64,000 bases of DNA from Lytechinus variegatus (lineage: Eukaryota; Echinodermata; Echinoidea; Temnopleuroida; Toxopneustidae), in contig NC_054755.1 in NCBI RefSeq assembly GCF_018143015.1, forward strand, positions 7,929,124-7,993,123, written 5' to 3'. Position numbers and translations under genes: made by a program. Each line of letters begins with the position of its first letter. The first letter of the stretch is position 1. The notes under the pieces are model-generated. The model had not been told where the DNA came from, did not search any database, and was given only the letters and a program-made list of their open reading frames with translations. Shown one piece after another: positions 50,830 through 62,142 of the stretch.

Positions 50830-51673
50830 ACAAAAGAAGGAAGAGGATGGAGGGATTTATTATGGAGGGGAGGGGGAGAAATGACAAGGGCAAAATGGGG
50901 CTGTTCCGAGCAAGGGGCGAGGGCATAAAAACATGATCATGACTGTGGATATTAGAATGATTTCAGAGAATGCGAGAGATGGGGGTGGGGGCTGGCTCAC
51001 GGTGAATCAAGCATAAACAGTGTAAGATAAGCTGGCTAAGCAAATTATCGCCAATGAGCGGAGAGATTCCGTCTTATGGCACAGCGGAAATAAAATCATC
51101 GAAATGTCTTAATTTCAGGATGAAAAAACAAAACTGCAATGTTGGTTGCTTGAATTCGTTTGGGACTTCTCCCCAACCGGCATGTCCCGCAAGGATTAGC
51201 GAGTCGTTTAAATGGCAATTGAAAGGCATTATATGGTATGTAATGGGTACGTATTACAAGGCATTCCCGATAGCTGTTATGGCAAAATGCAATGATTCGA
51301 TCAATTAAAGGCAGTTAAAAGTTTAAATGACGCGCTAGGTTGATCAGGTTAGCGACAGCCAATCATGGCTTCAGGGTCGGAATGACTGACAGAGAAAAAG
51401 AAAGGGATAAGAAAGAAGAAATTTGGAAGCCAGGAAAACAAGAATATCTAAAGAGAGTGCACATGGAAAAGACACAGAAATCACAATATTTTTTAATATA
51501 TATATATATATAATTGTTAAGATATTATCAAGATATAGAGAGTAATGAAATTAGTTACTATATAAACAGTAAAATCACCCCCATCCGAAAGTCTTCCTAT
51601 CCAACGTTTTCAAACACATTTACCTCAGCACGCACACAGACACCCCCACACACACCCTTACACACGCACTATC
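50830..51673. other. SHOX upstream flank
   Basis: A non-repetitive patch at 51020-51345 with several AATTA/TTTAAAT words, then a short TA run (about 51500) and CA-rich sequence. No exon seen. Confidence 0.35.
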
Positions 51674-52283
51674 TTAAAGGTCAAGTCCACCTCAGAAAAA
51701 TGTTGATTTGAATCAATAGACAAAAATCAGACAAGCACAATGCTGAAAATTTCATCAAAATCGGATGTAAAATAAGAAAGTTATGACATTTCAAAGTTTC
51801 GCTTATTTTTAACAAAATAGTTATATGATCGAGCCAGTTACATCCAAATGAGAGAGTCGATGATGTCACTTACTCACTATTTATTTTGTTTTTTATTGTT
51901 TGAATTATACAATATTTCAATTTTTACGAATTTGATGATTAGGACCTCCTTGCCTGAAGCACAAAATGTTGAAATAATGGAATTCCACGTGTTCAGATAG
52001 GAATGAAACTTATTTCACATGACAATGACGAGAAAATCAAAATATTTCATATTTCATATAATAAAATACAAAAGAAATAGTGAGTGAGTGATGTCATCAG
52101 TTCCCTCATTTGCATACCGACCGAGATGTGCATATAACTGTTTTGTGAAATGAAGCGAAACTTAAAAATGTCATAACTTTCTTATTTTACATCCGATTTT
52201 CATGAAATTTTCAGTGTTATGCTTGTTGAATTTTTCTCTTTTTATTCAAATCAAGTTTTTGTTAGGGCGGACTTGTCCTTTAA
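51674..52283. mobile_element. TTAA-type MITE, family A, full copy
   Basis: Left TTAAAGGTCAAGTCCACC and right GGCGGACTTGTCCTTTAA with TTAA on both borders. The arms are inverted repeats with GAAAATTTCATCAAAATCGG at the left and its complement at the right. This is the best copy in the window and defines the ends. Confidence 0.85.
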
Positions 52284-53934
52284 TGGTGTATTAATCTAGG
52301 ACATGTTTTTTGAGAATGTTATCTTACTACCTAACCGAGGACCTTTGTGTCAGTGTGAATCTGGTTAAGAGAAGTTCGTACAACACAACCGAGGACATTA
52401 TCATGCCATCATGAATCGAAGATTGCTTAACCAGGTCCATTGCTTAACCATGGACATGGCTTAACTCTGGTAGCTCCATGACTATACCAATACTAAAACA
52501 AGGTCTATATGACAAGTGGTAAATCAGAATAAAAGGTTTGTGTTTCGATAGACACATACACACCAGCCCTGTATCCTAACACAAAGAATATTGGAACTCT
52601 CTGAATCGAATAATGCTTTGTTGTGTGTGTGTGTGTGTTTACAAAAAATGACTATAAATATGTCAAGAGGCACAGGATTTGATACAAACACACACACACT
52701 TGTGCTCCCTCACTCACTTATTCACATAATGTTGAAACTTTTGATGTGTTTACAAAGATACATGCATTTTCTTCTCGAAAGTGGGACGTCGTATCAGAGA
52801 GAATAAACATGTTTTGACAAACACGAGTGGTACCAACTAACTTATAACAAGAGAACTTCCTGGATATAATGCTTATGGTTTTTGAAAACTGAAAAAAAAA
52901 CGTATCCGAAAAGTGACTGGGAAACAGTAAGAGATGATGAAAATTAGAAAACGGGAAGAAAGAAAGAAAAAAGAGGGATTAGAGAGGGATTGAGAGAGAG
53001 GGTGAGAGAGTCTGAGCCTATGCGATCAATCCACTTAAACCAACAACGAATTTAAGAGCGATTGAAGGGAGCCCCCTAGGGACAAGATCGCGTATCACTT
53101 TTCGCGCGTCATATTTGCTTTTTTATTGTGCTCGCTGGAAGGTATAGCAGCCCGGTGAAATTTGGTTAACGCGGCCGAGTCGCCGTGTGATTGAGTTTTA
53201 ATGTGCTTTCTCAAAAAGCTTGCGATAAATTGATTCCTGCAAATTCAATTACAAGATAGGCCAGTGGTGATGTCTCTTCTTCAATAGTTTATAGTTTTAT
53301 GAGATTGCTAAGGAAGTGATTTTTCTTTCTCTCTCTGTCTCTTTCTCTTTCTCAGCTCCTTTTGCTCCTTTTCCCCTGCTCTTGCTATTTCTGTTATTCA
53401 CTTAAGGATTTTGTCTTGAGCGAAGTGTCTAAAAATCGGTGACTACTGGTGTCATATTTTCCTCCCTAGATTGGTGGCCATCAAATTAATCAAACATCGG
53501 CAACCAAACAGCTAAAGGGATATACTTAAACAACTCTAAAAGCACATAAACAATTTACTGTATTACATCGGTTTTGGTGAAAATACATATGGGATCGGCA
53601 TCTATCATCATTTAAAAACAAAATAATTGTAATGAGCGCTGCGGAAAAGTTACCCTTTTGCCTTACAACAACAAAATAATACAATCAAATGTTACAATCA
53701 AATTGAATGATTTCAGTTGCTTGTATAACTGTTTTTGCCAAAAAATGTGTAACTATAACAGGTTTTATCAAAGGGGCGCCAGGACACGTTTTGCGTGTCT
53801 ATAAGATTGTTATGTTAATGATCGACCCCCTCCCTAACCGTTGCCAGATTTTTGGCCTGATAAAAATTTGAATCGCAAATTTAGAGATGTCAAATAAAAA
53901 CATCCTAGGATCACAACCATTAGACCAGGGGCCG
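52284..53934. other. Upstream flank, no gene
   Basis: Contains a short GT repeat near 52622. 53040-53260 is unique-looking with GATAAATTGATTCC and CAATTACAAG words. No supported exon. Confidence 0.35.
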
Positions 53935-54105
53935 TTTCATAAAGCTGTTCGTAAGATAAGAGCGACTTTAAGAACGACTGGTGAACCTTTCTTACGCGCT
54001 TAACCATCGCCAATGTATATACCATTTACCACAAGAAAGGATCACCAGTCGTTCTTAAAGTCGCTCTTAACATAATACGAACAGCTTTATGAAACACCCA
54101 CCAGG
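53935..54105. mobile_element. Short foldback MITE, GTTTCATAAAGCTGTTCGTA arms
   Basis: Two roughly 60-bp inverted arms (GAGCGACTTTAAGAACGACT and complement) around a short loop give a near-perfect hairpin of about 170 bp. Confidence 0.85.
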
Positions 54106-54342
54106 AAATTATGGAATTATAAATATGTAATTTTCTTATAAAGCATTCGAGTACAAAGTGCCATACTACCAACCCTCCTTGCAGGTACTTGAACTTTCAT
54201 AAAGGACCCTTTAAGTAATTTATTTTCATCTCAATGTGACGCCCCTGAAAACAAGATTTTTTTCAAGTTTTCCTCACGTTGTTACGACTGGTCATTTTGT
54301 TTCTAAATTTTCCCAACTAAGTGTCGATTTTAAACACATTGA

Positions 54343-54628
54343 CTAGTATTCTGAAGTCTTAAACTCAGGTTTAAAGTTGTGGGGAAGCCAAAAGTATCAA
54401 AATTTTAATTAAGTTTTATGCTTCTCATGTTTACTGTGCTCTTTCCTGATTCATCCATGGTGAAGACAATCATCTATTTGTACTTCCTACACAATTATGA
54501 ATGATTTGAGAGCCAGATGAGGGAAAATATTATATCTCTACCGCTAGTGATTTATGTTGGCTATCCATATTTAAATCACAATTTTAAACCTTAGTTTAGG
54601 TTAAACCCCACTTCAGAATATGGGCCAT
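54343..54628. mobile_element. MITE with TATTCTGAAGTC termini, copy 2
   Basis: Shares long stretches with 37437-37750 (for example CTGTGCTCTTTCCTGATTCA and CAATCATCTATTTGTACTTC) and ends ACTTCAGAATATGGGCCAT. Confidence 0.8.
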
Positions 54629-54767
54629 TTAGTTTAATTATTTGATAATTTTTTGGTTGTTGTTGTTGCAATACTCAGACCCTCCTCTGATCATGATACT
54701 CCTACAGGTTTCAAGGAGTATCTTGGTGGGAGGAAGTTCGGGGTATCTCTGTCTATAGACAGGCAAA

Positions 54768-55030
54768 CCGGTGTGTTCGCTCAGTTGGTAGAGCGTTCGT
54801 CTCACAACCGGGTGGTCGGGGGTTCAAACCCCGGCCGCGTCAGACGAAAAGACGTTAAAAGATGGGAGTTGCTGCTACCCTGTTTGGCGTTCAACGAGTA
54901 AAGGGATAGAGCCTCGTCGATCTTGCGCAGCACAGCGGCTGCCGGGCCCACGATCAATTGAGCAAAGCAAATTTTCGGATTATTTCATTTCATGTCTATT
55001 TCGAACGAGCAATAAAATATGGATGGATGG
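54768..55030 (+). mobile_element. tRNA-derived SINE, (GGAT)n tail
   Basis: GCTCAGTTGGTAGAGCG (A box) and GGGGGTTCAAACCCC (B box) form a tRNA-like head. The anticodon stem does not pair, so it is not a working tRNA. The body has GGGAGTTGCTGCTACCCTG; the tail is GGATGGATGGA. Confidence 0.75.
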
Positions 55031-55700
55031 ATTTTTTCGACCTTTCCTCCCACTGGGCATCCTCGGACCCTTCCTCCCCGCACCAAAACATCTGTTGTCT
55101 TGGTCGTGATTAGAGAAATATCTTTAGAATTTTAATCTATGCATACACAATAGAATTTCACTACGTTTGATCAAGGCTGCTTAAAAAAAGTTATTTCAAG
55201 TACAAACTTATACAAAAGGTGTCTTCATCTAAAATGATAAATTATTTATGCTTTTATCGGCAACAGTCATTTCGTTTGGTGCTATTTATGATCGAAAAAA
55301 TATTTCACTGACGAAATCTGTTGAAACAAACTAAAACAAAGCAAAATTCTTTAAAAAGTCCAAATACAAAGAAGTACATGATAAATCGATGATAGGGTGA
55401 AATTTGTATACCTTTTACGTGTCCAGATTTGAAAAGTATGTTCCTTTTCGTGATTTTAACCTTTTCACTTAACGCCCGCACTTCGTCATAATTACATACA
55501 TTATATTTAAAATACGATTTTATTTTATTGTGTATCATGGTGTCCACCTTGTGTAGGCGGTGTTTCCCATCCCCGGGTCGAACTTGGTTTTTTGTAACTG
55601 TATTTTAATTACAGCGATATCAGCATGGATAAACCAGGAAGTTGAGAGGTGCATGGGTTATTACCTCAGTGGATAAACCCATGTATATGTCTTTTATCCA

Positions 55701-55939
55701 CACTGTAAAAACTGTGGTGTTGAAACTGACACCAATTGGTGTTAATAGAGGACCACACCCTGAGGTGTTAAGATTACACCCTAGAGATTGAACATAACAC
55801 CAAAGAGTGTAATTGTAACAACCAAAGGTGTTGTAATAACACCTATAGTTGTAAAACTAACACCACCAATTTAACACCGGTGTAAAATAACTGGTATGGT
55901 CCTCTATGTACACCGATTAACACCACAGATTTTGCTGTG
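55701..55939. mobile_element. MITE with reiterated GGTGTTA/TAACACC words
   Basis: Left CACTGTAAAAACTGTGGTGT and right ACCACAGATTTTGCTGTG are inverted. In between, GGTGTTA-like and AACACC-like words occur about a dozen times. 239 bp. Confidence 0.7.
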
Positions 55940-56248
55940 CATTTTGTTTTCTCCTTTGGGGCAAAGAAGATGTTGTTGCACTCCAATGCACGACGTTACA
56001 CAACAGCTTACTATTTACGTTCCTTTGTCTAAACTGATTGAGTTTGGCTAGCGAGGCTGAACAACTGGGGTGAAAAATCTTGAAAATTTGTGCCTGTACA
56101 ACACGTAAAATGTCTACGATGATCGAACACAGGTGGGGAGAATAGGAATATTGCAACGGAAGCAGGTTTTATATTTATTGAAATTTATTGAAATTTATTG
56201 AAATGTTGTGAATTAAAGATTGCATATTGCCTACATTAACAGAGGACC

Positions 56249-56351
56249 ATGGCCCCGATGCTGCAAGAGGACATCCATACTTTAAGAAAGTGGCTCGTAG
56301 TCATCGGAGGAATCCTAGTCTTGTTGCCTCTCGGGACTACATATTCTTACG
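56249..56351 (+). CDS. First exon of a transporter-like protein, copy 1
   Basis: ATG (56249) through a 34-codon frame, MAPMLQEDIHT then one hydrophobic helix (VVIGGILVLLPLGTTYSYG), with donor TACG|GTAAGA (phase 1). The short charged tail, one helix and Y-S-[YF]-G end resemble the start of oxalate/formate- or lactate-type MFS carriers (family assignment by memory, low certainty). No second exon was found in the 5.7 kb before copy 2. Confidence 0.6.
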
Positions 56352-56403
56352 GTAAGAGGGGATAACGGTACATTTAAAAAAAAAACAGGTAGACATTCAC
56401 TTG

Positions 56404-56625
56404 ATAAAGGCCTGGTCACACCACCCGAGCGTTGTTGGAGCGGTCGTGGAACGGAGAGAAAAAATTCATCACCTCTCGCTACCGTTCACCATTTTCGATT
56501 TCGATTGTTTTTTTTTGGGGGGGGGTTCGATTTTTCCCCCAATTTTGTGAGCGAAATTTGACCCTCTGTCCCTCCGCTCCACGACCGCTCCAACAACGCT
56601 CGGGCGGTGTGACCAGGCCATAAAG
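56404..56625. mobile_element. TTAA-type MITE, family C (copy 2)
   Basis: AAAGGCCTGGTCACACCACC and GCGGTGTGACCAGGCC are inverted, with the TTAA borders decayed. The core matches 34076-34286 (CTACCGTTCACCATTTTCGA). A related GC-rich repeat with GGAGCGG words follows to about 57130. Confidence 0.7.
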
Positions 56626-57355
56626 TTGTGGTCACATCGCCAGAACTTTGCTGGAGCGGTCCTTGAACGGTAGGTAGAGGGGTCGAATTTCGAAAGCGCT
56701 CGTCAGTCACCGCGCGCAAAATGGAATGAACAAAAATCGAAATCACGAGCGTTGCCTTATAGCGGTGCGACGCTAAAGCCGGCGTTGCTTTAGCGTTAGT
56801 AGTATAGCGGTGACACCTCCATACTAACGCCAAACCAACCAAAGTTCATCACCGCAATGGATCGCTGCAACACACTACACCGTCCCGGCTATTCCGTGTA
56901 CGCTCGTAAAACGCATACAACCGCTCAACCAAAGTTTGTGCAACGTTTGATCACCGCAGCGGTGGTTTAGCTTTCAAGATTTCTGCGTTGGCCTAGCGGA
57001 CCCAAGCGTCCACGAACTAGCGTCTAGCAGTGCCTGACTGGGCGTTGTTGGAGCGGAGGTGAACTTTGCGGGAGCGGAAAATTGCCCGTGCAGCTCAATA
57101 CTTTCGGAGCGGTAGGAGGGACCATTAGGGGTGACCGAGCTTCATACTTTGGTCTCTAAGCGCTTAACATCGTAATTATTATTACCCCGGTCATAATGAT
57201 CCCCTCGACCCATGGTTTGAGAGACAAGTGACTTAACCACTACACCAACCATGACACCTCCACCTCCAGAGTTGTTCGAAAGCTACCAACAACTTTACTC
57301 ACGACTGGAAATAACCAGTGAACTTCCCCGCAGCGGATCGTTTCATGAATAAAAT

Positions 57356-58359
57356 CAGGGGCGGCGATCCTTGGGGGGAGGGGGCACAGTGCCCCCATAC
57401 TTTTTGAAGCTCTGAAAAGGTGCGCTTTCTCGTATAAGTGCCATTTTTACCAAACAATGTCCCTTCTCGAACGTATGTGCCTTTTCTCCTGAGAAGGACC
57501 AGTTTTATGTGTTAGCAAGTGCCATTTCTCGTATCAGTGCCAATTTTTACCAAAAAATGTTCCTTCATGAACGTGTTCTGTGCCCCTTTCACCTGAGAAG
57601 GATGCCCCTTGCCTTCTTGTAAGTGACCTTTCTCGAATCAGTGCCCCTTTTTGCCCAAGAAAAGTGCCCCTCACGAATGTGTTCTTTGCCCCTTTCATAC
57701 CCGAGGAGCACCCGTTTTATGCCGTTAGCAAGTGCCCTTTTGCCTTCTTATACGTGCCCTTTCTCGTATCAGTGGATCAGTGCCCCCTTTTAACCAGGAA
57801 AATTGCCCCTCACGAACATGTTCTGTTCCCCTTTCACCTGAGAGGTGTGGTAACGAGTACGCCTTTGAAACAAGAAAACAAAATTCTCATTTTCATATGC
57901 CTACTTATGAAAGAAAAAAAATTGTAATAATCATTCAACGTGCCTTCAGTTTCATGAGTCATATAATGTGGGGTAGATAAGCAGTGACGTACAGATGGGG
58001 GCGCCCCCCCAAAAAAAAAAAATTAATGAAATAAAATAAATAAAAATAAAATAAGATAATTTCACAACCAAGAAAACAAATAGAAAAGGAAAGAGAGGAG
58101 GGTGAAATATTATATCATTATCTGAGTATCATGTCAAAATCTTCCACAAAATTGGATTTTTGTTTTAAACATGTCAAAATATATGCTTCTCACAAATTTT
58201 ACGTCTATGTCTATAGCCCCCGCAATATTTTGGCTCATTACACCACTGTAGATTACTCTTTTTTTTCTTTGTTTCAAGAACGTGCCCTTTTGTAAAGAAA
58301 ATGTCCTTTTTTTCTTGTAACCCCCCCCCCCCACTTTCAACTTCGCTCCGCCGCCCCTG
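57356..58359. mobile_element. hAT-like element with internal tandem repeat
   Basis: Left CAGGGGCGGCGATCC and right CGCTCCGCCGCCCCTG (reverse CAGGGGCGGCGGAGCG). The 8-bp flanks AATAAAAT and AAAGAAAT agree at 6 of 8. The interior (57415-57848) holds at least four degenerate copies of a roughly 100-130 bp unit, each with TTTCTCGTATCAGTGCC. Confidence 0.65.
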
Positions 58360-58687
58360 AAAGAAATCATCGAAAGAGTGATTTTCACTGACAACTGTAA
58401 TAAACTACCGACATACTTGCATCTGATTGGCTCAGAACGTATGAGTCAGAACAAATCACTTTCAGGATGCTCCATGAAACACCCCCTTGCTCTTGAGCTC
58501 AGTGAAATGTTCCAAGCTGAATTTTCCATAACCCGAATAAAGTTGGTTTCGCAAGAAAATGAGGAGGAAATTCTGATTTTTAGTATTTCATATAAAAAAA
58601 TACAAAAGAAATAGTGAGTGGTTGATGTCATCAGTCTGCTCATTTGCATACGACTAAGATGTGTATAAATTATAACTGCTTTGTGAA

Positions 58688-60764
58688 CAGGCGCGCCGGA
58701 ACACTTTCAGTTTTTGGGGGGGGGGGCAAAATCCCGAAGGGGGCACAATATTTTTGACAGCGTGAGATACCGAAGCGATCGAGGGGGAGAGGCTATGGGA
58801 CCCCCCCCCCCCACGGTAAGGATTTTGTGTAAAATGGAGTATAAAAGTTGCGTTTCTAAGTGCATTCAAAAATAAATTTCTTGAGAATTAAACAGTCTTG
58901 GAGTTCTTTTTGCTCCTTCTGTTTCCTCCGGCCGGCCGGCCCTTCTGACCCAGCCTGGTGTTTCTTCGTGACCAGGGTCGCAGTTCCAGCAAATTACGAG
59001 CCTTATTGCAAACGAAATTGTTTCAAACCAGTGTAATATAGGCCTTTTAAAGACTTTAAGATGACAAACATGACCGTACGCAGCCGGGGGCCGCCGATCG
59101 AGAGGGCAAAATTCACAAAATTCACCAAAAGTGTGCACGAAATCCTTCAATTTCATTCTAGAAAATGCAAAAGCTCCCCCATCACAAATCCCCTCGCTCA
59201 TACGTTTCTTCGAAAATTTAGGTCTTGCAGCCCCACCCACTCCCGGGTTGTTTTTTTTTATTTTTGCAAACGTCCATGAATAACAAAAGCTGGGATGAAC
59301 CAGAGAACATAGCTGCCATCTCGATCTGACTAGTAACAGGTAATGGGAAGAAGTTTTGGAATCTAAAATACATAAGTGCTATATATGAGCTGAAATAGTA
59401 TCAGACAAAACGCCTTCCAATCATGCCAATGAAAAGGAATAGAGGAAATACGGGGCTGTGAAAATATCTTAAGATTTTTTTATAGTAGAGCACTACTGTA
59501 ACGCTTATTTTTTTCTTTTATATTATTTACATTTTTATTCATATCTCGGATAATATCTTCTGGTCAAGAAGACACTTTCACAGATGAGTTTATTTTGTTC
59601 ATGTCTAAACATTATCTCTAAGTTGCTTTCGAGTGGGATTCACCATTTTTACAAATTATAAATTATAATCCTCTACACATGATTATTCTGAGTGTAATTT
59701 TCTGATAACATGTCTATATTGAGTTGAAATGACCTTGGTATTTTCTTTAGGGCACTGAATTGTTATTATTATTTGTTTGGCGTCACCTGTGCCTGGGAGG
59801 CGAAAAGCGAACTGAATCACTATGATCCACAGGTCTCTCCTCCCGATATAACTGATTGGAGGGGGGTGCAGGTGGACCTCGACACCGGGGTTTCCCCCTA
59901 CTCTTATACGAATAGTGCAGTGGGTTCTTAACGTGCAAAGGTGGTGACTCTCCTCTACACGGGGCCTCCATTTAACGTCCTATCCGAGGGACGGAGTGTT
60001 TTCCATTGTAACATAGCCTGCATCTATGAAACATGGGAGAGACGTTTACACACAACGCACTGACTTCAGTCATCCGCCCAGGGTGGACTCGAACCTACGA
60101 TCTTTGGTTCGACTTCGACGGGCAGACGCGTTCCAACACCGCTTTCTTGTTATCACTGTATTAACTAAATTTAAATTTAGTTGAAAATGAAATAATTGAA
60201 ACAAGTTTCTCGAGATGTTATAGTTTCTGGGCTTGATAGATATGACATAGATTCCATATCTTGCTCGAGTAACTAGTGTTCACGCGCGTTAGTTATATCG
60301 GGTCCGGTCTGAGCGTTTCTGGGCGACCGCGCGTTTGTTAGACGACACAGCCAGCATCATAGAATTATAAACCTAATCATTGGTGGACCACTATCAATTT
60401 GCCATTCGCTTTTAGTCTGAAATGTATTCATTAAAAGGTTAAACGTTATCACACTGTAATAAGATGGAAAAGGGGCTTATCAAAGCTATGTTTCACAGAG
60501 GAACTGTTCGTCAAAAGACGCGAGGCTTACTATGATAATGTATTTGCCCCGTCAGGGGCAAAATTTTTTCATTTTTGACAATGGAAATGACAATTTTCAG
60601 GCAGAAAAGTGCCTTCATTTACTTTTGTCCTTAAATAATTTATCATTTTTTCATCTGTCAGGGGGGCACGTTGGGGGGGCAAAATCTCGTTTTGCCCCCC
60701 CCCCAAAGTTTTATTTGGGGGGGCAAGTGCCCCCCTGCCCCCCCCCCCGCTTCCGGCGCCCTTG
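58688..60764. mobile_element. hAT-like transposon, 2077 bp, 8-bp TSD TTTGTGAA
   Basis: Left CAGGCGCGCCGGAA and right TTCCGGCGCCCTTG (reverse CAAGGGCGCCGGAA) are terminal inverted repeats. TTTGTGAA stands directly outside both ends (58680-58687 and 60765-60772) and re-joins the interrupted family A element. No transposase frame is visible, so it is non-autonomous. It contains a minus-strand SINE. Confidence 0.85.
59758..60150 (-). mobile_element. tRNA-derived SINE inside the hAT element
   Basis: Read on minus: a tRNA-like head with GTAGGTTCGAGTCCACCC (B box), then a body with GGACGTTAAATGGAGGCCCC, and an AAT repeat tail (TTATTATTATT on plus at 59763-59775). Confidence 0.6.
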
Positions 60765-60901
60765 TTTGTGAAATTAAGCGAAACTTTAAAATGTTATAAC
60801 TTTCTTATTTTACTTCCGATTTTGTTGAAAATTTTCGGGTAATTCCCGTTGGATTTTTGTTTATTTAAATATACTTTTTGTTGGGGTGGACTTGTCCTTT
60901 A

Positions 60902-62039
60902 CAATTTTTTGGGGAACACTCTCCTCTACATTTTGCTATGATATATGGAAGCCTTTTTAATGTAAAGAAATATTTGTTTCGTTTTATATAGAGTAGAGTT
61001 AGAGGTAACATAGCCATCAGCGAGAGAATTTCGAGGATGCATGTCAAGTTAAATTCTGTATAACGGGCTATTTCTAAAATGGGGGTATTCTTTTATTTTC
61101 GTCCGATTTTTCGATTGTGTGCTTCGTTAATTTCATTAATTTTATTTCCTGCCCCATTTTTTACATGTTCTTATTTCGTTTATTCCCTTCTCCCTCAATG
61201 ACCTGGGAACGAGTTTTGAAGAGGGAGTGCTGGTTTGGAAAAAAAAGGAATGACGAGCGAGAAAAAGAGGAAGTTTTCATTTCAAAATTAGGGGTGATTT
61301 TGTCCAGAAAAACAAAAACAAGCACCCAAAAGGTGTTTCGGGATTTTTGTTCCATGACTTTCTACATTTAAGAAACCACTGATCTGTATATTATGTCTTA
61401 ATATACATGTATAGATAATGTACATATCAGTGAAGCAAACCAACCTGATTTCTGGGGGTGCTTTCTGAGCTTTACAGCACCCCAAGCACCCCCTCCTCCT
61501 ATGGCAGTGCTCTCACCCATGTTTTTATTATTAAGACTTGTACTAACACCCCCCCCCCCCCTCCTTCCCTTACCTGTATCCCCATCTCCAAACACCCCCA
61601 TTTTTTCTTTGTGCTTTCATAATGTATCTATTACAAAATCACTGGGGTGGTCGCTTTTTCACCCATTAAGTACATATTTTTGAGTAAAATTCACATCCGT
61701 ATTTGTCAAACCTGACGGTGCTTCTTTCATATTCCATTCATCATGACCAGCAATCCGGAACTTCAGAATACTTTATTCGATTTTCTTGACCCGTAAATGT
61801 ATTATAATACTATCAACAGGTATTTTGAATGTGATTATTGTGTGATTTGCTCACAATAAATTAAGGCTTGGCGCTCCGCATATTACCGTCTTTTGCACGC
61901 TGACACTCTGACATGTCTGAGAAGGCTAGATAAGTTGATGGTCTGGTTAATCAGTCTAGGACATAGTTCGTGGACTTTACTGCCTGTAATTGCATGGACC
62001 AGACTTCTGAGTGTGGACTAAAGACCAGCTAGAGAAGAA
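60902..62039. other. Between the transposon cluster and transporter exon copy 2
   Basis: AT-rich, with C-runs near 61550. No exon that could follow transporter copy 1 was recognised. Confidence 0.4.
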
Positions 62040-62142
62040 ATGGGAACTCAATGGAAGCCGGCTTATCAGAGTTCCAGGGGTATCCTTGCCATTACTGGAT
62101 TGGTACTCGTTCACCTCGCTCTGGGCTCTCTGTATTCATTCG
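62040..62142 (+). CDS. First exon of a transporter-like protein, copy 2
   Basis: 103 bp, exactly the length and phase of copy 1. It encodes MGTQWKPAYQSSRG then the helix ILAITGLVLVHLALGSLYSFG, with donor TTCG|GTAAGA. No downstream exon is seen before the right edge. Either a tandem paralogue or an alternative first exon of one gene. Confidence 0.6.

Larger units (their letters stand above)
58555..60901. mobile_element. TTAA-type family A MITE, interrupted by a hAT-like element
   Basis: 58555-58687 and 60773-60901 together form the right half of family A (ATTTCATATAA...TTGGGGTGGACTTGTCCTTT). Between them lies the hAT-like insertion. The left half of the MITE is missing. Confidence 0.75.

Noticed and set aside
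54777..54848. Functional tRNA gene
   Set aside because: A and B boxes are good but the anticodon stem does not pair and a SINE body with (GGAT)n tail follows.
57580..57980. Frames with Cys/Pro/Phe repeats
   Set aside because: They read the tandem repeat inside a hAT-like element.
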